The notes beneath the pieces are model-generated. The model made no database searches. It saw only the letters and a list, made by a program, of their open reading frames with translations, and was not told the origin of the DNA. The translations under genes were made by a program, and so were the position numbers. From the NCBI RefSeq assembly GCF_011065405.1, contig NZ_CP047056.1:2130747-2194746 (forward strand): DNA of 64,000 nucleotides. The letters run 5' to 3'. Origin of the DNA: Succinivibrio dextrinosolvens. GTDB lineage: Bacteria; Pseudomonadota; Gammaproteobacteria; Enterobacterales; Succinivibrionaceae. Positions 17,274-25,049 of the stretch are shown here, one piece after another. Position 1 is the stretch's first letter; every line of letters starts with the position of its first letter.

Positions 17274-18116
17274 TTGACAATGCAAATCTTAGCACAACAG
17301 CCCGTTATTACAGTACAAAACTACGAAGATACTTGCAGAATTTCAATAACAATCACAAATGATGAATTGAAAACTCTCAGTTGTCCTTACTGCAAATTCT
17401 CTCTAACCAGATTTGGCTATTACTATAAGCATCCGAGAGCCATTGAGTTTAATCTAAGACTGTTGAAACTTACCAACCCTGCAGTCAATAGTTCCAAGGG
17501 CAGGCTTGAGATTAGAGTTCCACGGCTGTGCTGTACCTCTAAGAAATGTCCTTTGGTTGAAAGTAATAAAAGCGGAGTAACCACCTTTGGGATTTTTAAT
17601 CCCAGCATATTTATGCCCTTCAGACAGTATTTACCGGAACTGATGGACTTAACGTCTGACTACATCAACTCTGAAAGCATAATAAATCAATCTGAGTCCG
17701 ATGCTCAGGAAAGACATGCTGCCAGGAAAATAATAAAATCCCTGAACAGGAAACTCTCTGTAACAGAGGATGAATCTGATAATGATTTTTTTAGAGATTT
17801 TATTACGCCCTGTAGAAAATCAAGGATCGGAGCTTTAGTCTCAGCTCTTAAGAAAAATGTAAACTACTTTTTTGACAAGCTGCTTCTTACAAACTACCTG
17901 TCACCTCAGCAATCCTCAGTCCCTTTAAAGAATCACGACAGTCCGTACTTACATCCAGCAGACAGCCTTATTTCCTCCATGCTGTTTCTGCTCTCAAAAT
18001 ATGTCCCTCATTTACCAACACAGATTGCAATCTCCTATGCCCGAACCTATTGGAAAATTAGCCTCAAGCGAACTGAAGTGTCGGCAAATGGAGAAAAATT
18101 CAATGACAGCAGTTAA
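17274..18116 (+). CDS. Zinc-ribbon protein of the Mu-like transposon
   Basis: The protein has 280 residues. A four-cysteine zinc ribbon is visible near the N-terminus (LSCPYCKFSLTRFGYYY, then VPRLCCTSKKCPL), followed by IFNPSIFMPFRQYLPELM. The order zinc ribbon, pattern IPRLxC, then a block ending in PFxxY recalls DUF6431 proteins that accompany rve/ExeA-type insertion sequences; this match is from memory. It probably binds DNA or assists target choice. The gene overlaps the transposase start by 14 bp. The last 130 residues are unrecognised. Confidence 0.6.
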   Translation: MTMQILAQQPVITVQNYEDTCRISITITNDELKTLSCPYCKFSLTRFGYYYKHPRAIEFNLRLLKLTNPAVNSSKGRLEIRVPRLCCTSKKCPLVESNKSGVTTFGIFNPSIFMPFRQYLPELMDLTSDYINSESIINQSESDAQERHAARKIIKSLNRKLSVTEDESDNDFFRDFITPCRKSRIGALVSALKKNVNYFFDKLLLTNYLSPQQSSVPLKNHDSPYLHPADSLISSMLFLLSKYVPHLPTQIAISYARTYWKISLKRTEVSANGEKFNDSS

Positions 18117-19401
18117 TAAATACCAGCGCAATAAAGAAGTAAATGGTATTCGTTACCAGATAATCTGTGAACTTATAAATATGCCGGCAGATACTCCTGC
18201 CGACGTAAGAGCCCGTGCGTCCAGGATTAGGACTGTAGCAGAGAACTATGGACTTTCTGTTAAGACTATCAAACGCTGGCTTAAAGCTTATAAAGCTGGA
18301 GGTTTTACCGGACTGACACCGGCATATAGAGAAAGCCGTTCCGATAAAAGACTTCCTCAGTGTTTTGAGGAGGCATTAGAAAGAGCTGTAGCCATGCGTC
18401 ATGCTGACAATACTCTCAGTGTTGCCAATATTATCCGCTGTCTTGAATCAGAGAATCCTGCTCTTAAAAATCGCATCAAGCGTTCTACGCTGCAGAGGCA
18501 CCTTCAGGAGCATGAAGCTGCCAGAAGAGATCTGGTTAGCAATGCACTCCAGCATGGCAGAAGAGTACTGGGTAGGTTTCAGGTTAAAACCAGAATGGCA
18601 TTACTAGTCGGCGATATCAAGGAGCCTGCAAGAAAAATCGTATGGAATGATGAGCATACCGAGCTTTTAGACAGGATTTACATTGCCATCCTGATAGATA
18701 ACTGTCATCGAAAAGTGCTGGACTATCAGATTTCAACCACAGGCAATACGGATTTATTCTTATCAGGCCTGTATAACGTTATCAAGCTTTATGGTCAGAT
18801 TAAGGCATTACATCTGGATTTAGGTTCTCAGTACAGGAATCAGAAAGTAACCAATGCCTGCAGGCTTCTGAATATCACTCTTAAATACTGTAAGCCCAGG
18901 TCTGCCTGGCAGAAAGGCTCTATAGAAAGACTCAACCGTACCATTGATGATTATCTGGTGGAGGTTGAAAAGGCTAAATCAATGGGATTTACCGCTTTCT
19001 GCGAGGGCTTTGCAGAGAGGATCAGAGTTTATAACGATACTCCTCACTCCAATGAAATTCTCAACGGAAAAACTCCTAATGAGTCTTTTAATAGTGATCT
19101 GACTCCTCTTGTATATCTGGATGATTTGGCTGTTGCCAATGCTTTTGAATTTGCCAAAACATGCAGAGTCTACAGTGATTACATCAAGTATGACAAAAGG
19201 AAATGGAAGATTGAACCTCAGTACATAAAGGCTGATAAGAAAGTAATGATTATTACCCGCCCCAATTCTCCATGTCCTGAGCTTTACACAGAAACCGACG
19301 GCTGTATTCCTCTTAAGGAATACGAGATTGGTGAGAAGGTATCTCAAAAGTGTTTTCATGCCTCCTCTCCTCCGAGGCCTACGAGAAGGAATATCCAATG
19401 A
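18103..19401 (+). CDS. tnsB-like: Mu/TnsB/Tn552-type DDE transposase (rve fold)
   Basis: The protein has 432 residues from the ATG at 18103, which has GGAG upstream. An N-terminal helix-turn-helix (YGLSVKTIKRWLKAYKAGGF) precedes a second DNA-binding region. The rve catalytic core shows all three acidic residues: VWNDEHTELLDRIYIAILID (position of the usual DHT motif), LHLDLGSQYRN, and WQKGSIERLNRTIDDYL. A Mu-type C-terminal beta barrel (KRKWKIEPQYIKADKKV) follows. Proteins of this group cut and join transposon ends and are controlled by a dedicated AAA ATPase, here encoded downstream. The frame is intact. Confidence 0.87.
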   Translation: MTAVNKYQRNKEVNGIRYQIICELINMPADTPADVRARASRIRTVAENYGLSVKTIKRWLKAYKAGGFTGLTPAYRESRSDKRLPQCFEEALERAVAMRHADNTLSVANIIRCLESENPALKNRIKRSTLQRHLQEHEAARRDLVSNALQHGRRVLGRFQVKTRMALLVGDIKEPARKIVWNDEHTELLDRIYIAILIDNCHRKVLDYQISTTGNTDLFLSGLYNVIKLYGQIKALHLDLGSQYRNQKVTNACRLLNITLKYCKPRSAWQKGSIERLNRTIDDYLVEVEKAKSMGFTAFCEGFAERIRVYNDTPHSNEILNGKTPNESFNSDLTPLVYLDDLAVANAFEFAKTCRVYSDYIKYDKRKWKIEPQYIKADKKVMIITRPNSPCPELYTETDGCIPLKEYEIGEKVSQKCFHASSPPRPTRRNIQ

Positions 19402-19423
19402 TTGATTTACTGTTTAGAGAAAA

Positions 19424-19624
19424 ATGAGACAGGAGAATCGCTATACCACTGAAGAGGCCTTTAGAGAATACATGAAAAAGGAGGTTTACAACATAATTTC
19501 TGAAAAGGAAGGAAATAAACAGGAGCTTTCAGACTTTAAAAAGCAGAAGAAAGACGGAGTGTCATCTGAAGATATAAGACAGGCTGCCTCCATCACTTCC
19601 CTTATACCACTTTGGCGGAAATGA
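19424..19624 (+). CDS. Small unrecognised protein in the Mu-like transposon
   Basis: The 66-residue, highly charged peptide (EEAFREYMKKEVYNIISEKE) lies 22 bp after the transposase and 25 bp before the ATPase. No family is recognised and the ribosome-binding site is weak. Position and strand suggest it belongs to the operon; it might also be a relic of a longer gene. Confidence 0.4.
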   Translation: MRQENRYTTEEAFREYMKKEVYNIISEKEGNKQELSDFKKQKKDGVSSEDIRQAASITSLIPLWRK

Positions 19625-19649
19625 ACTCTAAAAAAGATGAGGATTGATT

Positions 19650-20504
19650 ATGAACTTCAACATTAAAGAGCATTTTAAATTCGTAAGAATGCCGTTTTCA
19701 CAGAATATACCGGTGGAATTTCTATACCAGAATGACAGGACCAGAGAAATTCTCAGCAAAATGTCATTTGCAGCAGCTGATAACCGTTTTCTGGTGCTGT
19801 CAGGCCCTGTAGGTACCGGGAAGAGCACGGTCCTGCGCTGTTTTACCGGCGGTCTTAATAAGGATGAGTATCAGGTTTTCTATATCTCCTGCTCTGCCAT
19901 GACTCCAAGATTCTTTTACCTGGCTCCTCTGCTTCAGATGGGAATAAAACCAAAGTTTTATATGTTTAACCTGAAAGAACAGTTCAACAAGGAGGTAATA
20001 AGGCTTACCAGAACCTTAGGAAAGAAAGTAGTCTACATCATAGATGAAGCTCATCGTCTGGAGCAGACCTCCCGTTATTCAAACGAATGTTTTGAGGAAA
20101 TACGATTTTTTCTGAACATTGAATATGACTCAGGAAATCCTCTATCCCTGATATTGTGCGGACAGGAGGAAATATGGGAACAGAGCTGTCTGGGAAATGC
20201 CAAATGTAAAGCCATCGTACAGAGAATTGATTTGACCTGTAAAACCGAGGCTCTGACAGTTTCTGAGATTGGGGCCTATATTGCTGCTCATCTGAAGGCG
20301 GCTGGAGGTACCGATGGTTTATTTGAAAAAGATGCGATTAAGCTTATTGCCAACAGCAGTGGAGGTATACCAAGAGTAATCAACAAAATCTGCACCCAGG
20401 GACTGCTGTACGCAATGTCACAGTCTGCCAACGTGGTGACTGGAGAGATGATCTCCAGTGTTTTTGCCAATGAAGAGCTTCCAAATATAGTCTTAAGCAA
20501 ATAA
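19650..20504 (+). CDS. tnsC-like: AAA ATPase of the transposon (TniB/TnsC/ExeA-like)
   Basis: The protein has 284 residues from the ATG at 19650, with GAGGA seven bases upstream. The Walker A motif is GPVGTGKST and the Walker B motif VVYIIDEAH. Later, LILCGQEEIW and IVQRIDLTCKTEALTV match sensor and arginine-finger regions of ExeA/TniB ATPases. In Mu-like systems this protein binds target DNA in an ATP-dependent way and recruits the transposase. It sits directly after the transposase module and before a coiled-coil gene. The frame is intact and the family is well supported. Confidence 0.88.
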   Translation: MNFNIKEHFKFVRMPFSQNIPVEFLYQNDRTREILSKMSFAAADNRFLVLSGPVGTGKSTVLRCFTGGLNKDEYQVFYISCSAMTPRFFYLAPLLQMGIKPKFYMFNLKEQFNKEVIRLTRTLGKKVVYIIDEAHRLEQTSRYSNECFEEIRFFLNIEYDSGNPLSLILCGQEEIWEQSCLGNAKCKAIVQRIDLTCKTEALTVSEIGAYIAAHLKAAGGTDGLFEKDAIKLIANSSGGIPRVINKICTQGLLYAMSQSANVVTGEMISSVFANEELPNIVLSK

Positions 20505-20517
20505 AAAGGAGAATTCT

Positions 20518-21135
20518 ATGAGTGAAAATTTAAAGATAAGTTCACCTGTTACGCAGGAGACATCTAATCAGGAAGAGTTCAGCAATACAAACAGTAATCA
20601 GAGCTCAGAACACTTTGTTTTCAATGATCCGTTGCCTTGGGATAATGGAAGCAATACTGAGCCTTATATTGAAGGATTACCTGATCCTGAATGTGATCCG
20701 GTTGCAGATTACCTTGAAGGAGAGCCGCAATCCTATAGAGCTGCCGATGATCTCTATGAGGAAAAGCCTAAGTTTTACTACGTGGACGCTCTTAAGGACA
20801 TACATGCAGTAGAGCTGGCAACTTCCATTAAAAAACTGGATTCCCTGAGGGATAAATACTACCGAATAAATTCAACGCTTAAGAGGAAAACCAGACTGAT
20901 ATATCTGATTGAGCATCTGAATAGCTACGAAACGAAGGAACTGCTTGAATTCAGTGAAGATTATCTAAAGAGTCTGGATGATTTTAACTATGAAATACGC
21001 ATATTTGCTCAAAGGATCGACGAAGTAGCAAAGCTGCTAAGGTTTATTGAAGATGGAGCAGAGAGAATAAAGGAAATAGAGGGAAAAATGAATATAACCT
21101 ATGTCTCAGATAAGAATTACAATCAGCTGATGTAG
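20518..21135 (+). CDS. Unrecognised coiled-coil protein of the Mu-like transposon
   Basis: The protein has 205 residues with a strong AAGGAG ribosome-binding site, 13 bp after the ATPase gene. The first 85 residues are acidic, Ser/Asn/Glu/Pro-rich and probably disordered. The rest is helical with coiled-coil character (LATSIKKLDSLRDKYYRINS, then EVAKLLRFIEDGAERIKEIE). I do not recognise it. As the last gene before a terminator it is probably an accessory or target-selection factor, by analogy with TniQ/TnsD position only; no zinc motif is present. Confidence 0.55.
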   Translation: MSENLKISSPVTQETSNQEEFSNTNSNQSSEHFVFNDPLPWDNGSNTEPYIEGLPDPECDPVADYLEGEPQSYRAADDLYEEKPKFYYVDALKDIHAVELATSIKKLDSLRDKYYRINSTLKRKTRLIYLIEHLNSYETKELLEFSEDYLKSLDDFNYEIRIFAQRIDEVAKLLRFIEDGAERIKEIEGKMNITYVSDKNYNQLM

Positions 21136-21165
21136 CAGTATACAGATTAAGTATTGTCTTACGTT

Positions 21166-21188
21166 TTAGCCCCTTTTTTGGGGCTTTG
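21166..21188 (+). terminator. Intrinsic terminator of the Mu-like transposon operon
   Basis: AGCCCC and GGGGCT pair across TTTTTT and are followed by TTGTT. It lies 30 bp after the last gene and 80 bp before the right end. Confidence 0.65.
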
Positions 21189-21268
21189 TTATCCCTAAAT
21201 AAATATTAGGGACAAAATGTTATAGCAGCATTTAATTATGGACAGAATTTAATAGCAGTTTTTGGACA

Positions 21269-21475
21269 AATTAGGAAATCAGTAACACAATGAAAAATAG
21301 GTTAATACAGTGTAGTTTTTCTGTATGTTGTAAGTCCTAGCAAAACTAGATTTAGGCTCTGTGTCCATCCGTATTGGAACTAAAATGGACATGAAAAATA
21401 ACTTATTGATTATTCAGAATAAAACCAAAATATAATTTCTTTACTTCGCACCACAAATCTCATTTCTTTAAATTT
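21269..21475. other. Conserved cassette spacer, right half
   Basis: The spacer begun at 16779 continues: AATAGGTTAATACAGTGTA, a stem GTGTCCAT/ATGGACAT around TTGGAACTAAA (about 21360-21391), AATAACTTATTGATTATTC, then CTTTACTTCGCACCACAAAT, a leader-motif variant. The order is the same at 30265-30430. The second leader hairpin is missing here. Confidence 0.6.
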
Positions 21476-21545
21476 TCTCCCCACCAAAACCAAGTTTTTC
21501 AGGCATTGCTTATGAATATGCAAAGACAATAGATGTTGCACGATA
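21476..21545 (+). pseudogene. Relic: last codons of an S24/CI-like repressor behind IS-edge sequence
   Basis: TCTCCCCACCAAAACCAAG, as at 6083, runs straight into codons for GIAYEYAKTIDVAR and a stop. These are nearly the same as the end of the fragment at 6181. The rest of the gene is gone, which suggests recombination between similar modules. Confidence 0.6.
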
Positions 21546-21562
21546 AATAATTCAAACAAATC

Positions 21563-21653
21563 TTATATCATATAGCTTAATTTTTAAATATGCGTTATAT
21601 GATATATAATTAAATAAAACACATATTTTATACTAAAAATGGACGATAATTAA
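21563..21653 (+). promoter_or_regulatory. Inverted repeat upstream of the toxin-antitoxin fusion
   Basis: TTATATCATATAGC (21563-21576) and GCGTTATATGATATATAA (21592-21609) are inverted copies, a likely operator for the antitoxin half, analogous to the palindrome before higB at 3620. Confidence 0.5.
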
Positions 21654-21689
21654 ATTGAAATTGTCTTCTATGAAAAAGAAGACGGAACA

Positions 21690-22274
21690 ATGCCTGCTAA
21701 AGAGTTCCTGGATGGACTTGATAAACAACTAGAAGCCAGAATGTATCAGAATATATTGTTGTTAGAATCATATGGCCCAGCATTGCGTGAACCAGAATCC
21801 AAAAAATTGCAGGATAAAATTTTCGAGCTAAGAGCTAGAGTAGGGACAAATTCAGCACGGGTTTTGTATTTCTTTTATTATGGCGGAAAAGCCGTTTTAA
21901 CTAATGGTTTTATGAAGGAAACACAAAAGACTCCTGTTAAAGAGCTCGAGAAAGCAAAGAAATACCGAGACGATTACAAGAGTAGAGGACAAGAACAAAT
22001 GAGCAATAAGTTTAGAGATATTTTAAATGAGAAACTTAAAGATCCTGAATTTAGAAAAGAATTTGAGGCTCTTGATCCTGAATTTTCTGTAATCAGAGCA
22101 ATTATCGAAGCTAGAAAAGAAAAAGGATTAACTCAGAAGGAACTTTCTCAGCTCACAGGTATTGCACAGGCAGATATATCAAGAATAGAGAACGGTAATG
22201 GAAACCCTTCTCTTAAGACTTTACTTAAGCTTGCAGAAGGATTTGGAAAAAGACTGCAGATCTCTTTTGTCTAA
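21690..22274 (+). CDS. HigB-like toxin fused in frame to HigA-like antitoxin
   Basis: One frame of 194 codons covers both proteins of a HigBA pair. Residues 1-100 are the toxin (KEFLDGLDKQLEA, FELRARVGTNSARVLYFFYY, NGFMKETQKTPVKELEKAKK). Residues 104-194 are the antitoxin (MSNKFRDILNEKL, XRE helix-turn-helix LTQKELSQLTGIAQADISRI). An internal ATG at 21999 has AGAGGA nine bases upstream, so free antitoxin can be made. Homology to HigB extends upstream to about 21654 (codons for IEIVFYEKEDGT), but that stretch has no standard start and follows a TAA, so the true 5' end looks eroded. It could be a functional fusion or a decaying toxin that keeps its antitoxin. Confidence 0.75.
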   Translation: MPAKEFLDGLDKQLEARMYQNILLLESYGPALREPESKKLQDKIFELRARVGTNSARVLYFFYYGGKAVLTNGFMKETQKTPVKELEKAKKYRDDYKSRGQEQMSNKFRDILNEKLKDPEFRKEFEALDPEFSVIRAIIEARKEKGLTQKELSQLTGIAQADISRIENGNGNPSLKTLLKLAEGFGKRLQISFV

Positions 22275-22463
22275 ATAATCTTTTATTCTTATTGTTCTGA
22301 CTAAGAAAACTCGTAATTAGGTTAATTATTTCCGTAATTTTCCGTAATTACGAGTATTTTTTATTTATGCACTTTTCCTTGTGTTTTTCTTAAAATAGTT
22401 TTGTGGTCTAAAGGCTTTTGATGGTAGTTCTTCAAGAAATTTATTTGCAAATTTGAACATTTC

Positions 22464-22580
22464 ATTCATTTTTCTTAGCAGGTATTCAATTCTCATATGA
22501 AGGCTCTGGGCTATGAACTCTACAAAGCACTTTCCTGGCAGACTTTCCTCAGATGAGGTATTGAATCTGTCACAACACAT
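22464..22580 (-). mobile_element. Relic of the IS4-type transposase (C-terminal fragment)
   Basis: The minus strand encodes CCDRFNTSSEESLPGKCF and LHMRIEYLLRKM, matching the C-terminal part of the 598-aa transposase at 4160 but with many substitutions. No IS ends are seen. The fragment abuts the 3' end of the LysR gene and may have replaced its last codons. Confidence 0.75.
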
Positions 22581-23463
22581 TTTTTTCTGCGACAAGTTTT
22601 CTAAAAATAGAGATGAATGGATTGGTATTTTTTCGGTCATAAGCTGAAATAACATGAATGGGAGCTCGTAGCTCTTTAGATGGAAGTTCCACTGTAGAGA
22701 TTCGATAGGTGCTGGTACAGTCAAATTGAGGGAGAATTGAAATTCCTTGTCCTGCTTCCACATAAAAAAGTATATCTTCAATATGATTCACCTGTTTTAC
22801 GATATTTGGTGTAAATCCGCAATCTCGGCATAATGTCTGAATGGTTTCCAGCCCACGAGGAGAAATACTTTCTTCTAGAACAATAAATTTTTCACAAGCC
22901 AGCGAGGAAAAATCCTTTTTTTTCTCTAAGACAAATGGATGACATTCTGGAAAAAGCAGTACATTTTCTGATTTAAAGAAACATTCACACTTAAAACTTT
23001 TCATAGTTGAAAAACCAAGATCTGCTACAACTGCAAGATCAATCATACCTTTATCCAGAGCAGGACTTATTTCAGAATAATTCAGGAGAGTTACTTCAAT
23101 TTTTACGTTAGGATACTGTTCTTTTATTTTATTTAGGACATCAGTGTAGAGTCTTGCAATTCCCTGCCCCATAAAGCCAATACTGAAACTTTGTCGTTTG
23201 TCTTCTGATACATTTTTTACGCTGGAAATTATTTTCTGCTCTACTTCTAAAATCTCACGGCTCTGTTCGTAAAAGACTACCCCTGCACTGGTGAGTTTCA
23301 GTTTCCCTTTTCCTCTCACCAATAAAATGGCCCCAAGTTCTTCTTCAAGATTCTGTATTTTTTTACTCAATGTTGGTTGAGACATAAACAATTCTTCTGC
23401 AGCCCTAGAGAAATTCTGAAGCTTAACTAAAGTTCGAAAAGCAATAATATCTTGAGGTTTCAT
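22570..23463 (-). CDS. LysR-family transcriptional regulator
   Basis: The protein has 297 residues. The N-terminal winged helix-turn-helix is typical (LQNFSRAAEELFMSQPTLSK, then LEEELGAILLVR). The effector domain starts near residue 93 (SFSIGFMGQGIARLY) and includes DLAVVADLGF and EAGQGISILPQ. The last two codons and the stop lie within sequence shared with an IS relic, so the native C-terminus may be slightly altered. Divergent across an inserted IS21-like element is a CocE-type hydrolase gene; LysR genes often control a divergent neighbour, so that gene is a candidate target. Confidence 0.88.
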   Translation of the reverse strand: MKPQDIIAFRTLVKLQNFSRAAEELFMSQPTLSKKIQNLEEELGAILLVRGKGKLKLTSAGVVFYEQSREILEVEQKIISSVKNVSEDKRQSFSIGFMGQGIARLYTDVLNKIKEQYPNVKIEVTLLNYSEISPALDKGMIDLAVVADLGFSTMKSFKCECFFKSENVLLFPECHPFVLEKKKDFSSLACEKFIVLEESISPRGLETIQTLCRDCGFTPNIVKQVNHIEDILFYVEAGQGISILPQFDCTSTYRISTVELPSKELRAPIHVISAYDRKNTNPFISIFRKLVAEKNVL

Positions 23464-23800
23464 TTATAATTATTCCAAAAACGAATAAAAAATTATAAAA
23501 ATAAGTCATTTCACTTTTATACAAGTGTAACTTATACTTTTTTGGCATAAAGGGCTTTATTTTAATTTTGAGTGGAAAAAATTTGAGTTCATGAACCTCT
23601 TGTAAACAAAGTCTTGAACCAAACGTAGCAAAGTCTTGATACAGTCTTAAACCTCAATCGTGACACAACTGCAAAATTATTAAGTAATCATGCTACAGTT
23701 TTAAACCGTACCTTGCGACACCTGTAAATTAACCTTAATACAGTCGTAAACAGATATTGATACAATTCAAAACAAATCTTATACCATCAGTAAACAAAAA
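23464..23800. repeat. Degenerate repeats at one end of the IS21-like element
   Basis: About eight degenerate copies of TACAGTCTTAAAC-like sequence, spaced roughly 20-35 bp, lie between about 23620 and 23795 (TACAGTCTTAAACC, TACAGTTTTAAACC, TACAGTCGTAAAC). IS21-type ends contain multiple transposase-binding repeats, so this is probably the downstream end. I could not find a matching inverted set on the far side. Confidence 0.45.
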
Positions 23801-23826
23801 CCTGAGACACTTTTTTTGTCTCAGGC
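23801..23826. terminator. Hairpin terminator after the IS21-like genes
   Basis: CCTGAGACA and TGTCTCAGG-type arms enclose a T-run (CTTTTTTT), a strong stem for transcription ending the minus-strand istA-istB-orf group. Confidence 0.55.
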
Positions 23827-23908
23827 TTTATAAATAAGCTTTTATAACTCATTCAGAGGCGGAAGCCACAGGCTATTAGATTTTTACTCTGAATATCAAT
23901 TTTCCTTT

Positions 23909-24256
23909 TTAGTTCGGCATTCTCTTTTTCAATTTCGTTATTCCTGAGAGTAAGCTCAATCTCCTTTTCTTTGATTCCAATACCTGCCTGAGGCTGTCAT
24001 TGTATTTGCTGTTAAGGCTCTGGTAACTTATCTGCAGATCTTCATTACGGGCCTTGAGATTACATAGTTCCTGCAAATCCTTACCGTTGGCTATCTTTTT
24101 CTGCTCATTGATATAGGTACAGAGCATGGATGTGATATCGTAGGTAGAAACCTCAGGATCAGCAAGCTCAGTCAGTAGAGCTGGTGTCAGTTCAAGCCCT
24201 TTTTTGTAGGTTGACTCTATAATATTTTCCAACGTTAACGCTCTAAGACTGAACAC
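23909..24256 (-). CDS. Small coiled-coil protein downstream of istB
   Basis: The protein has 115 residues; its start overlaps the istB stop by one base, so it is translationally coupled. The N-terminal half (LELTPALLTELADPEVSTYD) is mixed and the C-terminal half (LKARNEDLQISYQSLNSKYN) is coiled coil. No family is recognised and standard IS21 elements lack such a gene. Another frame continues the coiled coil past the stop, so a frameshift may have shortened it. Confidence 0.5.
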   Translation of the reverse strand: MFSLRALTLENIIESTYKKGLELTPALLTELADPEVSTYDITSMLCTYINEQKKIANGKDLQELCNLKARNEDLQISYQSLNSKYNDSLRQVLESKKRRLSLLSGITKLKKRMPN

Positions 24257-25047
24257 TATTTTGCTCCTCTTATTTCTTCAGGTCTGCCTCTCCAGGAAGC
24301 TCCAGTGAGTCTGATTTCAATATCAGAATTCCTGAATAGTCTATTACAGAAAGCATCACAAATAGGCCCCTGAGTTTTAATAACTTCCTTCATATTGCTC
24401 ATTCGCAGCTGAGTGGTAATAATGGTTGCTCCCTCGTTATAGCGGGCATCAACAATCTCATTGAGTTTAGCAACGATATCATCCTCGAGCATACAACCTC
24501 CGAAATCATCAATCAGCAAAACATCTGTGCGATGCAATAATTCGCGAAAACGAATGAAGGAGTCATCAACCTTGGCATTAAGTATGGAGATAAGCTCCAT
24601 CATTCTGAAATAACGCACGGTATACCCTTTTCTTATAGCCTCAATCGCTGCTGCTATTGATAAAGCTGACTTTCCTACCCCTGTGGCTCCTGTGATTACA
24701 ATGTTAACGCCCTGTTTTATGTAATTGGTTTCAGCCAGCAGAGCCAGTTTTTCAGGAAGCAATCCTTTAGGCATACTGGATGCTATCTGTGACAGATATA
24801 TTTTTCGTGGTAACTTTGATTTTCTGTACAGCTTTTCAAAAGTCTTGGAGAGCTCTACTGCCTTCTGGCTTTCAAGGCATTTCTTGATCCTTTCCTCAAA
24901 CTTCATTCCGTTAAATATAACTGGATTTGACATCTGATCTTCGAGCTCTGCTGCAATGCCATCGAGTTTCAAATCTTTAGCCATGGCAATCAGTTCAGAC
25001 TGCTCGTTAAGTAATACGACTGGAGCATCGGTATTAAATGATTCCAT
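24256..25047 (-). CDS. istB: IS21-type helper ATPase IstB
   Basis: The protein has 263 residues, the usual length. The Walker A motif is ITGATGVGKSAL, the Walker B motif DVLLIDDFGG, and the characteristic IstB segment is YNEGATIITTQL. IstB is an AAA+ protein that remodels target DNA and recruits IstA. The gene begins two bases after the istA stop. The frame is intact. Confidence 0.88.
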   Translation of the reverse strand: MESFNTDAPVVLLNEQSELIAMAKDLKLDGIAAELEDQMSNPVIFNGMKFEERIKKCLESQKAVELSKTFEKLYRKSKLPRKIYLSQIASSMPKGLLPEKLALLAETNYIKQGVNIVITGATGVGKSALSIAAAIEAIRKGYTVRYFRMMELISILNAKVDDSFIRFRELLHRTDVLLIDDFGGCMLEDDIVAKLNEIVDARYNEGATIITTQLRMSNMKEVIKTQGPICDAFCNRLFRNSDIEIRLTGASWRGRPEEIRGAK

Positions 25048-25049
25048 TT

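Larger units (their letters stand above)
17029..21268 (+). mobile_element. Mu/Tn7-like transposon with rve transposase and AAA ATPase
   Basis: The 4240-bp element has related ends: the left begins TGTCCATAAATTGATATAAA and the right, reversed, begins TGTCCAAAAACTGCTATTAA. Each end holds three TGTCC-type subterminal sites (left near 17029, 17055 and 17086), as for multi-site transposase binding in Mu/Tn7/Tn552 elements. Flanks AATAA and AATTA may be a mutated 5-bp duplication. It interrupts a cassette spacer whose uninterrupted homologue lies at 30033-30440. Genes run in one direction: zinc-ribbon protein, transposase, small protein, ATPase, coiled-coil protein. Confidence 0.85.

Noticed and set aside
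22365-22781. 138-codon minus-strand frame overlapping the end of lysR
   Set aside because: It combines antisense-phase lysR DNA with an IS transposase relic; only the relic part has meaning.
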